NCBI GenBank assembly: GCA_963797535.1
Contig: CAWCPQ010000001.1
Coordinates: 2,170,001-2,234,000 of the forward strand
Direction: 5' to 3'
DNA from: JAWWOL01 sp963797535
GTDB taxonomy: Bacteria; Actinomycetota; Actinomycetes; JAWWOL01
Length of the DNA: 64,000 nucleotides
Below are positions 23,623-32,348 of the stretch, one piece after another; positions within the stretch are counted from its first letter, which is position 1, and every line of letters starts with the position of its first letter. The notes beneath the pieces are model-generated. The model did not search any database and was not told the origin of the DNA. It saw nothing but the letters and a program-made list of their open reading frames with translations. A program made the position numbers and the translations under genes.

Positions 23623-25427
23623 TACTTGGCCTCCTCGAACAGCGCGGCCAGCTCGGCCGGCATCTGCGGCAACGGGATCTCGTCAATCACAACGCCTTCG
23701 CCATCGGCAGCCAACCGCGACCGCACGTTGACCGTTGCCCAGTGCTCCTTGTCCGGCTTGGGGAAGTCGTCGCGGGTGTGACCGCCCCGACTTTCCTTAC
23801 GCAGCAAGGCATGTCGTGTCGCGGCCTCAGCCACGGTGAGCAGCGACGGCAGGTCGGTCGCAAGGTTCCAGCCGGGGTTGTACTGCACGTGCCCCTCGAC
23901 CCGGACCTTCTTGGACCGCTCCTTGAGCTCCTCGATCTTGGCCAGCGCTGTCACCATCTCGGACTCGGTCCGGATGATGCCCACGTTGTCCTGCATGGTG
24001 TCCTGCAGCTCCATGTGGATCGTGTACGGGTTGTCACCGCCGTCCCGCTCGAACGGCTCCAGCGCCTTGCCCACCCAGTGGTCGACCTCGGCCCGGTCCA
24101 CGACCGGCGCCTTGTCCAGGCCCTTGGCGTACTCGGCAGCTGCCAGACCGGCACGCCGGCCGAAGACCAGCAGGTCGCCCAGGGAGTTGCCGCCGAGCCG
24201 GTTGGCTCCGTGCATCCCGGCGGCGGCCTCGCCAGCGGCGTAGAGACCGGGAATGGTCGCGGCAGCGGTGTCGGGGTCCACCCGTACGCCGCCCATCGCG
24301 TAATGACAGGTCGGCCCGACCTCCATCGGCGTCGCGGTGATGTCGACGTCGGCCAGCTGCTTGAACTGGTGGTACATCGAGGGCAGCCGCCGCTTGATGT
24401 AGGCCGCATCGCGGCGGCTGGCGATGTCGAGGAAGGCGCCACCGTGCGGCGACCCACGGCCCGCCTTGACCTCGGTGTTGATCGCCCGAGCCACCTCGTC
24501 GCGAGGCAGCAGGTCGGGGGTGCGCCGGTTGTTGGCGTGGTCGTCGTACCAAGCGTCGGCCTCAGCCTCGGTCTCGGCGGTCTCGGCCCGGAACACCTCG
24601 GGCACGTAGTCGAACATGAACCGCTTGCCGTCGGCGTTGCGCAGGGTGCCGCCGTCGCCGCGGACGCCCTCGGTGACGAGGATGCCGCGCACGGAAGGCG
24701 GCCAGACCATGCCGGTCGGGTGGAACTGGACGAACTCCATGTCGATCAGGTCGGCTCCGGCCCACAGCGCCAGCGCCTGACCGTCGCCGGTGTACTCCCA
24801 GGAGTTGGACGTGACCTTCCACGCCTTGCCGATGCCGCCGGTCGCCAGCACAACCGACTTGGTGTTGAACGTGACGAACTTGCCCGACTCGCGCCAGTAG
24901 GCCAGGGCGCCGGAGATCGCACCGCTGTCGGTCAGCAGCCGGACAACCTTGCACTCCATGAACACGTCGATGCCCTGGTGGATCGCGTGGTTCTGCAGGG
25001 TGCGGATCATCTCCAGGCCGGTACGGTCACCGACGTGTGCCAGCCGGGCGTAGCGGTGGCCACCGAAGTCGCGCTGGAGGATGCGGCCGTCCGTCGTACG
25101 GTCGAACAGCGCGCCCCACTCCTCGAGCTCGAGGACCCGGTCGGGCGCCTCCTGCGCGTGCAGCTGGGCCATGCGCCAGTTGTTGAGCATCTTGCCGCCG
25201 CGCATGGTGTCGCGGAAGTGGACCTTCCAGTTGTCCTCGTCGTAGACGTTGCCCATGGCGGCGGCGATGCCGCCCTCGGCCATGACCGTGTGCGCCTTGC
25301 CGAGCAGGGACTTGCCGAGCAACGCGGTCTTGGCGCCCTGGCGGGAGGCCTCGATCGCGGCACGGATGCCGGCACCACCGGCACCGACGACGACGACGTC
25401 GTAGTCGTGATTCTCGTACTCAGGCAT
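23622..25427 (-). CDS. sdhA: Succinate dehydrogenase flavoprotein subunit
   Basis: Protein of 601 residues. FAD-binding VVVVGAGGAGIRAAIEASRQ is near the start, and the FAD-attachment region KAHTVMAEGGIAAAMG supplies the His. Substrate residues lie in FVQFHPTGM and the RGSPHGGAFLD stretch, with a capping-domain Arg-rich end (RKESRGGHTRDDFP). It oxidises succinate to fumarate at the cytoplasmic face. Its ATG at 25427 directly abuts the sdhC stop. Gene order C-A-B with one anchor gene is that of the Sdh1-type complex, so function in either direction (succinate oxidation or fumarate reduction) is possible. Confidence 0.97.
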   Translation of the reverse strand: MPEYENHDYDVVVVGAGGAGIRAAIEASRQGAKTALLGKSLLGKAHTVMAEGGIAAAMGNVYDEDNWKVHFRDTMRGGKMLNNWRMAQLHAQEAPDRVLELEEWGALFDRTTDGRILQRDFGGHRYARLAHVGDRTGLEMIRTLQNHAIHQGIDVFMECKVVRLLTDSGAISGALAYWRESGKFVTFNTKSVVLATGGIGKAWKVTSNSWEYTGDGQALALWAGADLIDMEFVQFHPTGMVWPPSVRGILVTEGVRGDGGTLRNADGKRFMFDYVPEVFRAETAETEAEADAWYDDHANNRRTPDLLPRDEVARAINTEVKAGRGSPHGGAFLDIASRRDAAYIKRRLPSMYHQFKQLADVDITATPMEVGPTCHYAMGGVRVDPDTAAATIPGLYAAGEAAAGMHGANRLGGNSLGDLLVFGRRAGLAAAEYAKGLDKAPVVDRAEVDHWVGKALEPFERDGGDNPYTIHMELQDTMQDNVGIIRTESEMVTALAKIEELKERSKKVRVEGHVQYNPGWNLATDLPSLLTVAEAATRHALLRKESRGGHTRDDFPKPDKEHWATVNVRSRLAADGEGVVIDEIPLPQMPAELAALFEEAK

Positions 25428-26243
25428 TTAGAAGAACCTCGGGTCGTGGAAGGCGCCGGTAGCGATCAGGCGGATGTAGAAGTCGGTGGCCGCGACCCCG
25501 ACCAGGCTCATCCAGGCGAACAGCATGTGCCGGTGGTTGAGCTTGGAGGCGAGCGTCCATGCCTTGTAGCGGATCGGGTGCTTGGAGAAGTGGTTGATCC
25601 GGCCGCCGACGAGGTGCCGGCAGGAGTGGCAGGACAGCGTGTAGAGCCAGAGCAGGGTCGCGTTGGCCAGCAGCACCACCGTGCCGAGGCCCATGCCGAA
25701 CGACCGGCCGTCGAAACCGAAGAACGCGTAGAACGCGTCGAAGGTCAAGATCACGTTGAACACGGTGGCGAAGTAGAGGAACAACCGGTGGATGTTGTTC
25801 ATGATCAGCGGAAACTTGGTCTCACCGCTGTAGCTCTTGTGCGGCTCACCGACAGCGCAGGCGGGGGGCGACAGCCAGAACGCGCGGTAGTAGGCCTTGC
25901 GGTAGTAGTAGCAGGTGAGCCGGAAGCCGAGCGGGATGATCAGGATCAGCAGCGCCGGCGACAGCCAGGAGCCGATGGGCAGGCTGGCCCAGCGGACGTC
26001 GGACGGGCAGCTCGCCGCGAGGCACGGGGAGTAGAAGGGCGAGATGTAGTTGCGGTGCTGCGCGCCGGTCGAGAAGTGGGCACCCTCGAAGGCGCGCCAC
26101 GTCGAGTAGACGACGAACAGGAGCAGGACGAAGGCCGTGATCGCTGGCTGCACCCAGTAGCGGTCGGTGCGCAAGGTCCGCTGCGGAGGCCCGCCGCGGG
26201 GATTGACGCCGCTGCTGCTGGTGGTGACGGTGCTGGCGGCCAT
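25428..26243 (-). CDS. sdhC: Succinate dehydrogenase five-span cytochrome b subunit
   Basis: Protein of 271 residues from ATG 26243 (GAGGG about 10 bases before it); a much longer open frame upstream is not coding. There are five predicted spans. Candidate haem or metal ligands are the histidines in NNIHRLFLYF, LSCHSCRHLVGG and KLNHRHMLFAW. A single fused anchor fits the Sdh1-like complex and no separate sdhD is present. It is the first gene of sdhC-sdhA-sdhB-yidC, which are packed with 0-1 base gaps. It is divergent from the carboxypeptidase gene. Confidence 0.92.
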   Translation of the reverse strand: MAASTVTTSSSGVNPRGGPPQRTLRTDRYWVQPAITAFVLLLFVVYSTWRAFEGAHFSTGAQHRNYISPFYSPCLAASCPSDVRWASLPIGSWLSPALLILIIPLGFRLTCYYYRKAYYRAFWLSPPACAVGEPHKSYSGETKFPLIMNNIHRLFLYFATVFNVILTFDAFYAFFGFDGRSFGMGLGTVVLLANATLLWLYTLSCHSCRHLVGGRINHFSKHPIRYKAWTLASKLNHRHMLFAWMSLVGVAATDFYIRLIATGAFHDPRFF

Positions 26244-26415
26244 GCCGAAGAGCCCTCTTTCCCTCACATTGCTCCGCCGCGATCCCGGCGGGACGGGCCC
26301 AAGTCTCCCACTGGACACCTTACGAGTCGCGCCGGGCCGCGCGGCAGGAGTGTCGCCAGGATCACAGCAAGTGTCAGCCGGGTCGGCGAACCTGAGGCAA
26401 ACGCTCAGTGAGCCT

Positions 26416-27816
26416 GTGTACCCTGACCGACGATGTTCTCTTTCCGCCAGCACCCTCCCGCCTGCCCAGAACCGCCCGCTGAGTGCTGCCGTACGGGTGT
26501 CGCTGGTGCTCACTCTCGGCGCGTCGCTGGCCCTCGGCCAGGCCGGCGCTGCCCTCGCCGCCACGCCGACCTCGACACCGACGTCGTCGACCCCCAAACC
26601 GGTGGTCTCCCCGTTCAAGGGACCGCTTGCGCAGCCGTGCCCGGCCAAGGCGGCCACCCACCCCAGCCCGTCGCTGACCGGGCCGCCCACCTCGCAGCCG
26701 ACCACCAAGCCCGCCGGCCCGGTCGGCGGCCCGCTGCTCGGCAACGAGGGCGTCGCGGTGCACACGGCCGCCGGGGTGCCGCACACCCCCGACATCACCG
26801 CGGCGAGCTGGGTCATCGCCGACGCCGACACCGGCGAGGTGCTCGCGGCCAAGGACGCGCACGGCCGCTACCGCCCGGCGAGCACGCTCAAGACGCTGAC
26901 GGCAGTGACGCTGATCCCGCGGATGGACCCGTGCCAGATCTACGTCGCGAAGTACAAGGACCTCAACGCCGAGTGCACCTGCGTACCCGTCGTCGCCGGC
27001 GTCGCCTACCGGGTCAAGATGCTGCTCACCGGCATGCTCGTGGTGTCGGGCAACGACGCGGCCAACACCCTCGCCGGCGCGTACGGCGGCATGGGCAAGA
27101 CCGTCGCGGCGATGAACGCCGAGGCCAAGTACCTCAAGGCCTACGACACGGTGGCCGGCACACCGAGCGGACTCGACACCCCGAGCGAACGATCCTCTGC
27201 GTACGACCTGGCCCTGATCGCCAGGGAGGGCCTGAGCATGCCGGACTTCCGCGGCTATGTCGGGACCCGGCACGCGCAGTGGACGATGCCGCACGGACAG
27301 GCGCAGACCCTGATCACCCACGACCACCTGCTCGCCAACTACGACGGCGCGATCGGGGTCAAGAACGGCTACACCGTGGCTGCGCAGGCGACGTTCATCG
27401 GCGCAGCGACCCGCAACGGCCACACCCTGATCGCCACGCTGATGCACTCGACGGTTGGCCCGCAGGTCTGGCGCGAGGACGCGGCGCTGCTCGACTGGGG
27501 CTTCGCCGCCCTGGGCAAGGTCCAGCCGGTGGGTCAGCTCGTCTCCCCCGACCAGCCGGTCGTGCCCAGCTCAGCGAAGGCGGGGGCCGGGACCGCGACC
27601 TCCGTCGGTGGCTCGTCAGCTTCCGCGGCGGCGCCGACGTCGTCGATCAAGGCGGTGGCCGCCAGCAACGACCTGAACAAGACCACGACGTCGACCTCCT
27701 CGATCGTGCTGCCCCTGGTTGCAGCCCTGGTCCTGGTCATCGCGGCCTCGAGCCTGTTGACGACGCTGCAACGCCGCCGCCGAAAGCTGACCCGGCTGCA
27801 GACGCCCGAGCCGTAG
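26416..27816 (+). CDS. D-alanyl-D-alanine carboxypeptidase (serine-type, PBP5 family)
   Basis: About 466 residues if started at GTG 26416. The start is uncertain: GTG 26497 is an alternative, while the only nearby ATG (26433, behind a TACCCT -10 box) is in another frame. A signal peptide (VSLVLTLGASLALGQAGAAL) is followed by a Pro/Thr-rich linker. The catalytic domain has Ser156-T-L-Lys159, Ser211-G-N and KNG at 316 (numbering from 26416). A C-terminal membrane span with a basic tail (LLTTLQRRRRKL) anchors it outside. It trims the last D-Ala of peptidoglycan peptides. It is divergent from sdhC and convergent with yihY. Confidence 0.92.
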   Translation: MYPDRRCSLSASTLPPAQNRPLSAAVRVSLVLTLGASLALGQAGAALAATPTSTPTSSTPKPVVSPFKGPLAQPCPAKAATHPSPSLTGPPTSQPTTKPAGPVGGPLLGNEGVAVHTAAGVPHTPDITAASWVIADADTGEVLAAKDAHGRYRPASTLKTLTAVTLIPRMDPCQIYVAKYKDLNAECTCVPVVAGVAYRVKMLLTGMLVVSGNDAANTLAGAYGGMGKTVAAMNAEAKYLKAYDTVAGTPSGLDTPSERSSAYDLALIAREGLSMPDFRGYVGTRHAQWTMPHGQAQTLITHDHLLANYDGAIGVKNGYTVAAQATFIGAATRNGHTLIATLMHSTVGPQVWREDAALLDWGFAALGKVQPVGQLVSPDQPVVPSSAKAGAGTATSVGGSSASAAAPTSSIKAVAASNDLNKTTTSTSSIVLPLVAALVLVIAASSLLTTLQRRRRKLTRLQTPEP

Positions 27817-28782
27817 TCAGGCCTCAGCGGCCGCAGGCGACGGCTTGTCGACCTCGATCTTCGGCCGACGCCACCGCTTGGACGGCGGATCGGTCGGCCC
27901 GTCGTTGCCAGCGCCGGTGACCGTCCACGACGCCGAGAACAGCACGACCCGGTGGACGAGATACATCCAGACCAGGAAGCCGACCGCGACCGCGAACGTC
28001 GCGTACACCGGGTTGCTGATCGTTCGGGTCAGCAGCAGCGCGCCGGCCAGCTTGAGCACCTCGAAGCCGGCGCTGGCCATCAGCGCGCCCTCGAGCGCCC
28101 GGTGCCGCGGCCGCCACCCGGAGAGGCCGGAGAACAGCAGGACGAACAGGGCCATGTCGATGAGCAGCCCGGCCAGGATCGCGACCGCCTTGGTGATCAG
28201 GTCGGACACGAGCGCGGTGGGCAGGTTGAGCCAGCTGAGCAGCTCGGCTGTGAACCCGGTGCCGATGGCCGCGACCGCGATGCTGAGCAGCAACGTGAAC
28301 CCGATGGCGATCAGCAGGGCGAAGTCGTCCACCTTGCGCAGCATGAAGTTGCGCGCTGGCACCGGCTGGCCCCACATCGTGCGCAGGCCCGCACGCACGT
28401 TGGTGAGCCAGGCCATGCCGGTGATCAGCAGCAGGATCAGGCCGATGACACCGGCCTCAGCCTTGGACGCGGCGAACTGCTGGATGTCTGCGCCGCTCGA
28501 ACCGACCAGGGTGGGGAAGTTGTCGTACAGGGCCTGGTTGACCGCGTCGGCCAGCTTCTGGTTGACGGTGAGCAGATAGCTGATGAAGGCGAACGTCACG
28601 GCGAGCAGCGGGAAGATCGACAGGAAGGAGTAGTAGGTGAGCCCGGCCGCGATCCGGTTGCCGAACAGCTCGTTGTAGCGCACGCCCGCGCGGGCCAGGT
28701 GGTCCAGCCAGCCCCATCGAGCGCGAAGCCGGTCGGCGCGGCGGTAGTAGAGCTCCTGCGCCTGGGTGATCGGGTTCTTCAC
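27817..28782 (-). CDS. YihY/BrkB-family membrane protein
   Basis: Protein of 321 residues with six predicted spans and the family stretches GNRIAAGLTYYSFLSIFPLL and VYATFAVAVGFLVWMYLVHR. The tail is basic (PPSKRWRRPKIEVDKP). Once called RNase BN, the family has no proven enzyme activity; an envelope transport or structure role is usually assumed. It precedes the RNA-ligase-like and trpS genes in the same strand order as M. tuberculosis Rv3335c-Rv3336c. Its stop abuts the convergent carboxypeptidase stop. Confidence 0.94.
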   Translation of the reverse strand: MKNPITQAQELYYRRADRLRARWGWLDHLARAGVRYNELFGNRIAAGLTYYSFLSIFPLLAVTFAFISYLLTVNQKLADAVNQALYDNFPTLVGSSGADIQQFAASKAEAGVIGLILLLITGMAWLTNVRAGLRTMWGQPVPARNFMLRKVDDFALLIAIGFTLLLSIAVAAIGTGFTAELLSWLNLPTALVSDLITKAVAILAGLLIDMALFVLLFSGLSGWRPRHRALEGALMASAGFEVLKLAGALLLTRTISNPVYATFAVAVGFLVWMYLVHRVVLFSASWTVTGAGNDGPTDPPSKRWRRPKIEVDKPSPAAAEA

Positions 28783-28791
28783 GGCGACGAC

Positions 28792-29349
28792 CTAGACCGT
28801 GTCGGGCGTTGCCGGGCCGGGCAGCGGCCGGCCGAAGGGGAAGTCGCGCTGCGGCCGCCACACCGCGTCGGGCCCCTGCTCGAACAGGCTGAAGCCCCAG
28901 ACGAGGAACCGGGCTTCGTACGAGGTCAGCTCGGCCTCGGCCCGGTCCAGGACGTCATCCGGCATGTCGTGGCAGACCGTCACGTGCGGGTGGTAGTCGA
29001 AGACGAGGTCGCGAGCCAGCAGGCCGGAGCGGACCCGGCCCTCGATCCGGGCGCACCCGGCGGCTCCTTCGATCAGCGGCACGAACACGACGGGCGAGAC
29101 CGGTCGAAAGCTGGCCGAGGCCGCCAGCTGGATGTCGAACGGCTCCTCCTCCTCGGCGATCGCCCGCAGGTGCTCCTCGACCTCGGGCAGCAGCGCCTCG
29201 GACAGTGGCGTCGGCGGCAGCAGCGTCACGTGCGGCGGGATCGCGGACGCCTGCGGGTCGCCCAGCTCGTGCCGCCACTTGGACAGCTCGGCGTTGAACG
29301 GTTCAGGGATGTTGATCGCCACCCCGAACAACCGTGCCGGTCCGGTCAC
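28792..29349 (-). CDS. 2'-5' RNA ligase / cyclic phosphodiesterase superfamily protein
   Basis: Protein of 185 residues with the two HxT motifs of the 2H phosphoesterase fold: PPHVTLLPP near residue 39 and HPHVTVCH near residue 121. The GTG start lies 5 bases after the trpS stop, so the two genes share a transcript. Family members join or cleave 2'-5' RNA links or open cyclic phosphates; the real substrate in actinobacteria is unknown. It could act on tRNA or RNA ends, which its link with trpS weakly suggests. Confidence 0.92.
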   Translation of the reverse strand: MTGPARLFGVAINIPEPFNAELSKWRHELGDPQASAIPPHVTLLPPTPLSEALLPEVEEHLRAIAEEEEPFDIQLAASASFRPVSPVVFVPLIEGAAGCARIEGRVRSGLLARDLVFDYHPHVTVCHDMPDDVLDRAEAELTSYEARFLVWGFSLFEQGPDAVWRPQRDFPFGRPLPGPATPDTV

Positions 29350-29354
29350 CGCTG

Positions 29355-30380
29355 TCAGCCCTTCGCCGGCAGGAAACCGACCCGGTCGCGTACGGCGGTC
29401 ATGGTGTTCGCGGCGACGGCACGCGCCCGCTTGGCGCCATCGGCGAGGACGTCGTCGAGCGTGTCCGGATCGTCGAGGTAGCCGCGAGTGGCTTCCTGGA
29501 TCGGCTCGAGCCAGGTCACGACCACCTCGGCGAGATCCTTCTTCAGGTCGCCGTAGCCCTTGCCTGCGTAGGCCGACTCCAGGTCGGGGATCGAGGTCCC
29601 GCTCAGTGCCGAGTAGATCGTCAGCAGGTTGCTCACGCCGGGCTTCTCGGCGGGGTCGTACCGGATCGTCATGTCGGAGTCGGTGACGGCCGAGCGCAGC
29701 CGCTTGCCGATCACCTTGGGGTCGCCGAGCAGGTCGATGGCACCGGCCGGCGGCAGCGACTTGCTCATCTTCGCCGTCGGGACCTGCAGGTCGAGGATCT
29801 TGGCGGTGTCCTTCACGATGTGCGGCTCCGGCACCACGAAAGTCTCGCCGAAGCGAGCGTTGAACCGGCTCGCGAGGTCACGGGTGAGCTCGAGGTGCTG
29901 GCGCTGGTCCTCACCGACCGGCACCTTGTCCGCCCGGTAGAGCAGGACGTCGGCAGCCATCAGGATCGGGTAGGTGAACAAGCCCACGCTGACGTTCATC
30001 GCCCGGCCGGACTTGTCCTTGAACTGGGTCATCCGGCTGGCCTCGCCGAAACCGGTCAGGCTGTTCAGCACCCACGCCAGCTCGGTGTGCTCGGGCACGT
30101 GGCTCTGGATGAACAGGCTCGACCGGGTCGGGTCGATGCCGATGGCCAGCAGCTGAGCCGCGGCCGCACGGGTCCGTTGGCGCATCTCCGCCGGGGCCGG
30201 GAACTCGACCGTGATCGCGTGCAGGTCGACGACGCAGTAGAACGCCTCGTTGTCGTCCTGGAGAGCAACCCAGTGCCGGAGGGCGCCGAGGTAGTTGCCG
30301 AGATGGAACGAGTCGCTCGTCGGCTGGATGCCGGACAGGACGCGGGGGCGGGGCGGGCCCGGCAGGAGTGGCGCAGTCAT
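29355..30380 (-). CDS. trpS: Tryptophan--tRNA ligase
   Basis: Protein of 341 residues from ATG 30380; ATGs slightly upstream (30389) are possible and no Shine-Dalgarno is visible. Class-I signatures are present: the HIGH-like HLGNYLGALRHW near the N-terminus and KMSKSLPPAG in the second half, with TADVLLYRADKVPVGEDQRQ-type ATP/Trp pocket residues between. It charges tRNA-Trp. It is the first gene of trpS, 2H-phosphoesterase, yihY. Confidence 0.96.
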   Translation of the reverse strand: MTAPLLPGPPRPRVLSGIQPTSDSFHLGNYLGALRHWVALQDDNEAFYCVVDLHAITVEFPAPAEMRQRTRAAAAQLLAIGIDPTRSSLFIQSHVPEHTELAWVLNSLTGFGEASRMTQFKDKSGRAMNVSVGLFTYPILMAADVLLYRADKVPVGEDQRQHLELTRDLASRFNARFGETFVVPEPHIVKDTAKILDLQVPTAKMSKSLPPAGAIDLLGDPKVIGKRLRSAVTDSDMTIRYDPAEKPGVSNLLTIYSALSGTSIPDLESAYAGKGYGDLKKDLAEVVVTWLEPIQEATRGYLDDPDTLDDVLADGAKRARAVAANTMTAVRDRVGFLPAKG

Positions 30381-30408
30381 GCCGACCATTGTGCTGCACC
30401 CGTCCACC

Positions 30409-31740
30409 TCATTGCTGTCGACTCAGCGCCTCGTCGGTCTCCCCATCGGTTTCTTCCTCCTCGGCCGGCGGGTTCAACGGCGTCACCCGCAGCTTGGCCA
30501 CCCGCCGTCCGTCCAGGCCCGAGACGGTCAGCCGCGCTGACTCGACGGTCACGTACTCGCCGATGGTCGGCACGTGGCCGAGCATTGCCATCACGTAGCC
30601 GGCTGCCGTCTCGTACGGGCCCTCGTCCAGCTCGATCCCGGTGAGCTCCTCGAAGTCGGGCAGGTTGAGCAGCCCGTCGACCTCCATCTCGCCGGTGAGC
30701 AGCCGCTGCGCCATCGGGCCGGCGACGTCGTACTCGTCCCGGATGTCGCCGATCACCTCCTCGATCAGGTCCTCGAGAGTGACGATGCCCGCAGTGCCGC
30801 CGTACTCGTCGACCACGATCGCGATGTGAGTGCCGGCGCGGCGCATCTCCGACAGCGCCGAGAGCACCTTCTTCGTGGCCGGCAGCGTGGCGACCTCGCG
30901 GACGACCTCGGCCACCGTGCGCACGCGGTCTGCGTCCGCGGCGAACAGGTCGCGTACGTGCAGAAAGCCGATCACGTCGTCGTGGGAGGTGCCGAAGACG
31001 GGGTAGCGCGAGTGCGGCGAGGACCGGGTGAGCGCCGCGGCCTCGGCCACGGTGAGCCGACCGGCGAGGAAGTCGACCTCGGTACGGGGCACCATCACCT
31101 CGCGAACGGCCCGCTCCCCCGCGGCGAAGACCTCGTCGATGAGCCGGCGCTCGTCGGTGGACAGCGACTCGTGGGCCGCGACCAGGTCGCGCAGCTCCTC
31201 CTCCGTGATCGCCTCGCGGTTCGCGCCGGGGTCACCCCCGAGCAGGCGGACGATGACGTCGGTCGACTTGGACAGGAACCAGATCACCGGCCGGGTGATG
31301 GCGGCGAACCGGTCGATGAAGCCGGCCACCCTCGTCGCGATGCCCTCAGCCCGTTGCAGCGCCATCCGTTTCGGGGCCAGCTCGCCGACGACGAGGGTGA
31401 GGTAGGTGATGACGAGGAGTACGCCCGCGAAGGCGATGACTTTGGCGGTCCCGTGGGACAGGCCCGCGTTGACCAGCGCCTTGGTGGCGGAGTCGACCAG
31501 CGTCACCTCGCCGAAGGCGGAGGACAGCAGCGCCGTCAGGGTCACACCGAGCTGCACTGCGGACAGGAACCGGTTGGGGTTGGCGACGAGGTGCTTGACC
31601 CGCGCGCCCTTGTTGCTGCGATCACCGATCGCGTTGACCTGGCTCTCGCGCAGCGAGACCAGCGCCATCTCCGATGCCACGAACAGCGCCTCGACCAGGA
31701 TCAGGCCGAGGACGATCGCCACGTAGATCCATACGGCCAT
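30409..31740 (-). CDS. CNNM/CBS/CorC-HlyC-domain membrane protein (hemolysin-III-like, putative Mg2+ transporter)
   Basis: Protein of 443 residues. The N-terminal CNNM membrane domain is at about 1-190 (GLILVEALFVASEMALVSLR, VGVTLTALLSSAFGE-like stretch), two CBS motifs are at about 205-330 and a CorC_HlyC C-terminal domain is at about 345-425. Family members export or regulate Mg2+ and Co2+ through nucleotide-sensing CBS domains; the hemolysin name is historical. It lies 28 bases upstream of trpS on the same strand. Confidence 0.93.
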   Translation of the reverse strand: MAVWIYVAIVLGLILVEALFVASEMALVSLRESQVNAIGDRSNKGARVKHLVANPNRFLSAVQLGVTLTALLSSAFGEVTLVDSATKALVNAGLSHGTAKVIAFAGVLLVITYLTLVVGELAPKRMALQRAEGIATRVAGFIDRFAAITRPVIWFLSKSTDVIVRLLGGDPGANREAITEEELRDLVAAHESLSTDERRLIDEVFAAGERAVREVMVPRTEVDFLAGRLTVAEAAALTRSSPHSRYPVFGTSHDDVIGFLHVRDLFAADADRVRTVAEVVREVATLPATKKVLSALSEMRRAGTHIAIVVDEYGGTAGIVTLEDLIEEVIGDIRDEYDVAGPMAQRLLTGEMEVDGLLNLPDFEELTGIELDEGPYETAAGYVMAMLGHVPTIGEYVTVESARLTVSGLDGRRVAKLRVTPLNPPAEEEETDGETDEALSRQQ

Positions 31741-31788
31741 GACGAAAGTCTAGGCAACGGGCGCGGCAACCAAGCGCAGGCGTGCCTG

Positions 31789-32259
31789 CTACGTGCCGAC
31801 GTCGATGACCACGCGGCTGGGTGAGGTCAGCCGAAAGATGTGCAACGACGTGTGCCGCTGCATGCCGAGACCGATGCTGACGTGCGCCTCGAAGTCCTCT
31901 GTCACCACGAGCGACCTCAGGTTGGGCAGGCCGAACGTGATCCGGCGAGGCAGCGTCACGCGGCCGGCGTTGGTGTGGCCCTGCGCAGGCGTCATCGAGA
32001 CCAGCGCGAACGCGTGCCCGGCGAGCGCCACCGGCCGACCGGTCTGCGGTTGGATGATCCGGGTCTTCCAGGCCGCCCTGACCGTCGGCAGCCCGCCGCT
32101 GAACTGCAGGACGAACCGGTCGTAGCCGGGGTGGTGGGCAGCGCGGACCGCCACCACGGTGGGGATGGTCACTGCCTCGGCGGGAGCGGCGGTGATCAGC
32201 GGCAGGGCGAGGGCCGAGCCAGCGGCCAGACGTACGAGCAAGCGCACCAAGCGAGTCAT
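31789..32259 (-). CDS. Secreted AMIN-like-domain protein
   Basis: Protein of 156 residues from ATG 32259. A signal peptide (RLVRLLVRLAAGSALALPLI, cut near AEAVT) precedes a single beta-rich domain of the AMIN-like type known from actinobacterial exported proteins (GYDRFVLQFSGGLPTVRAAW; LRSLVVTEDFEAHVSIGLGM; RVVIDVGT at the end). Such domains bind cell-wall glycans or polymers in relatives; no enzyme motif is seen. Confidence 0.85.
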   Translation of the reverse strand: MTRLVRLLVRLAAGSALALPLITAAPAEAVTIPTVVAVRAAHHPGYDRFVLQFSGGLPTVRAAWKTRIIQPQTGRPVALAGHAFALVSMTPAQGHTNAGRVTLPRRITFGLPNLRSLVVTEDFEAHVSIGLGMQRHTSLHIFRLTSPSRVVIDVGT

Positions 32260-32348
32260 GCCAACCTCCACGTCGAGGGTTTCACCTGACCCTCATGGTG
32301 GCACCGAGCCGCCTCGCGCGACAGGGAGGTTCGAACTGCCTGGCGCGG

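Noticed and set aside
23742..26411. Very long open frame on the plus strand opposite sdhA/sdhC
   Set aside because: It is the mirror frame of GC-biased sdh genes, with low-complexity Val/Gly/Asp/Arg composition and no recognisable domain.
26433..27920. ATG 26433 frame as the carboxypeptidase
   Set aside because: Beyond the first residues it is Arg/Pro/Gly-rich shadow sequence, and the catalytic motifs lie in the neighbouring frame.
32325..32345. GGTTCGAA resembling a tRNA T-loop
   Set aside because: No acceptor, D-arm or anticodon stem can be formed around it, and it lies just after the mdh stop.
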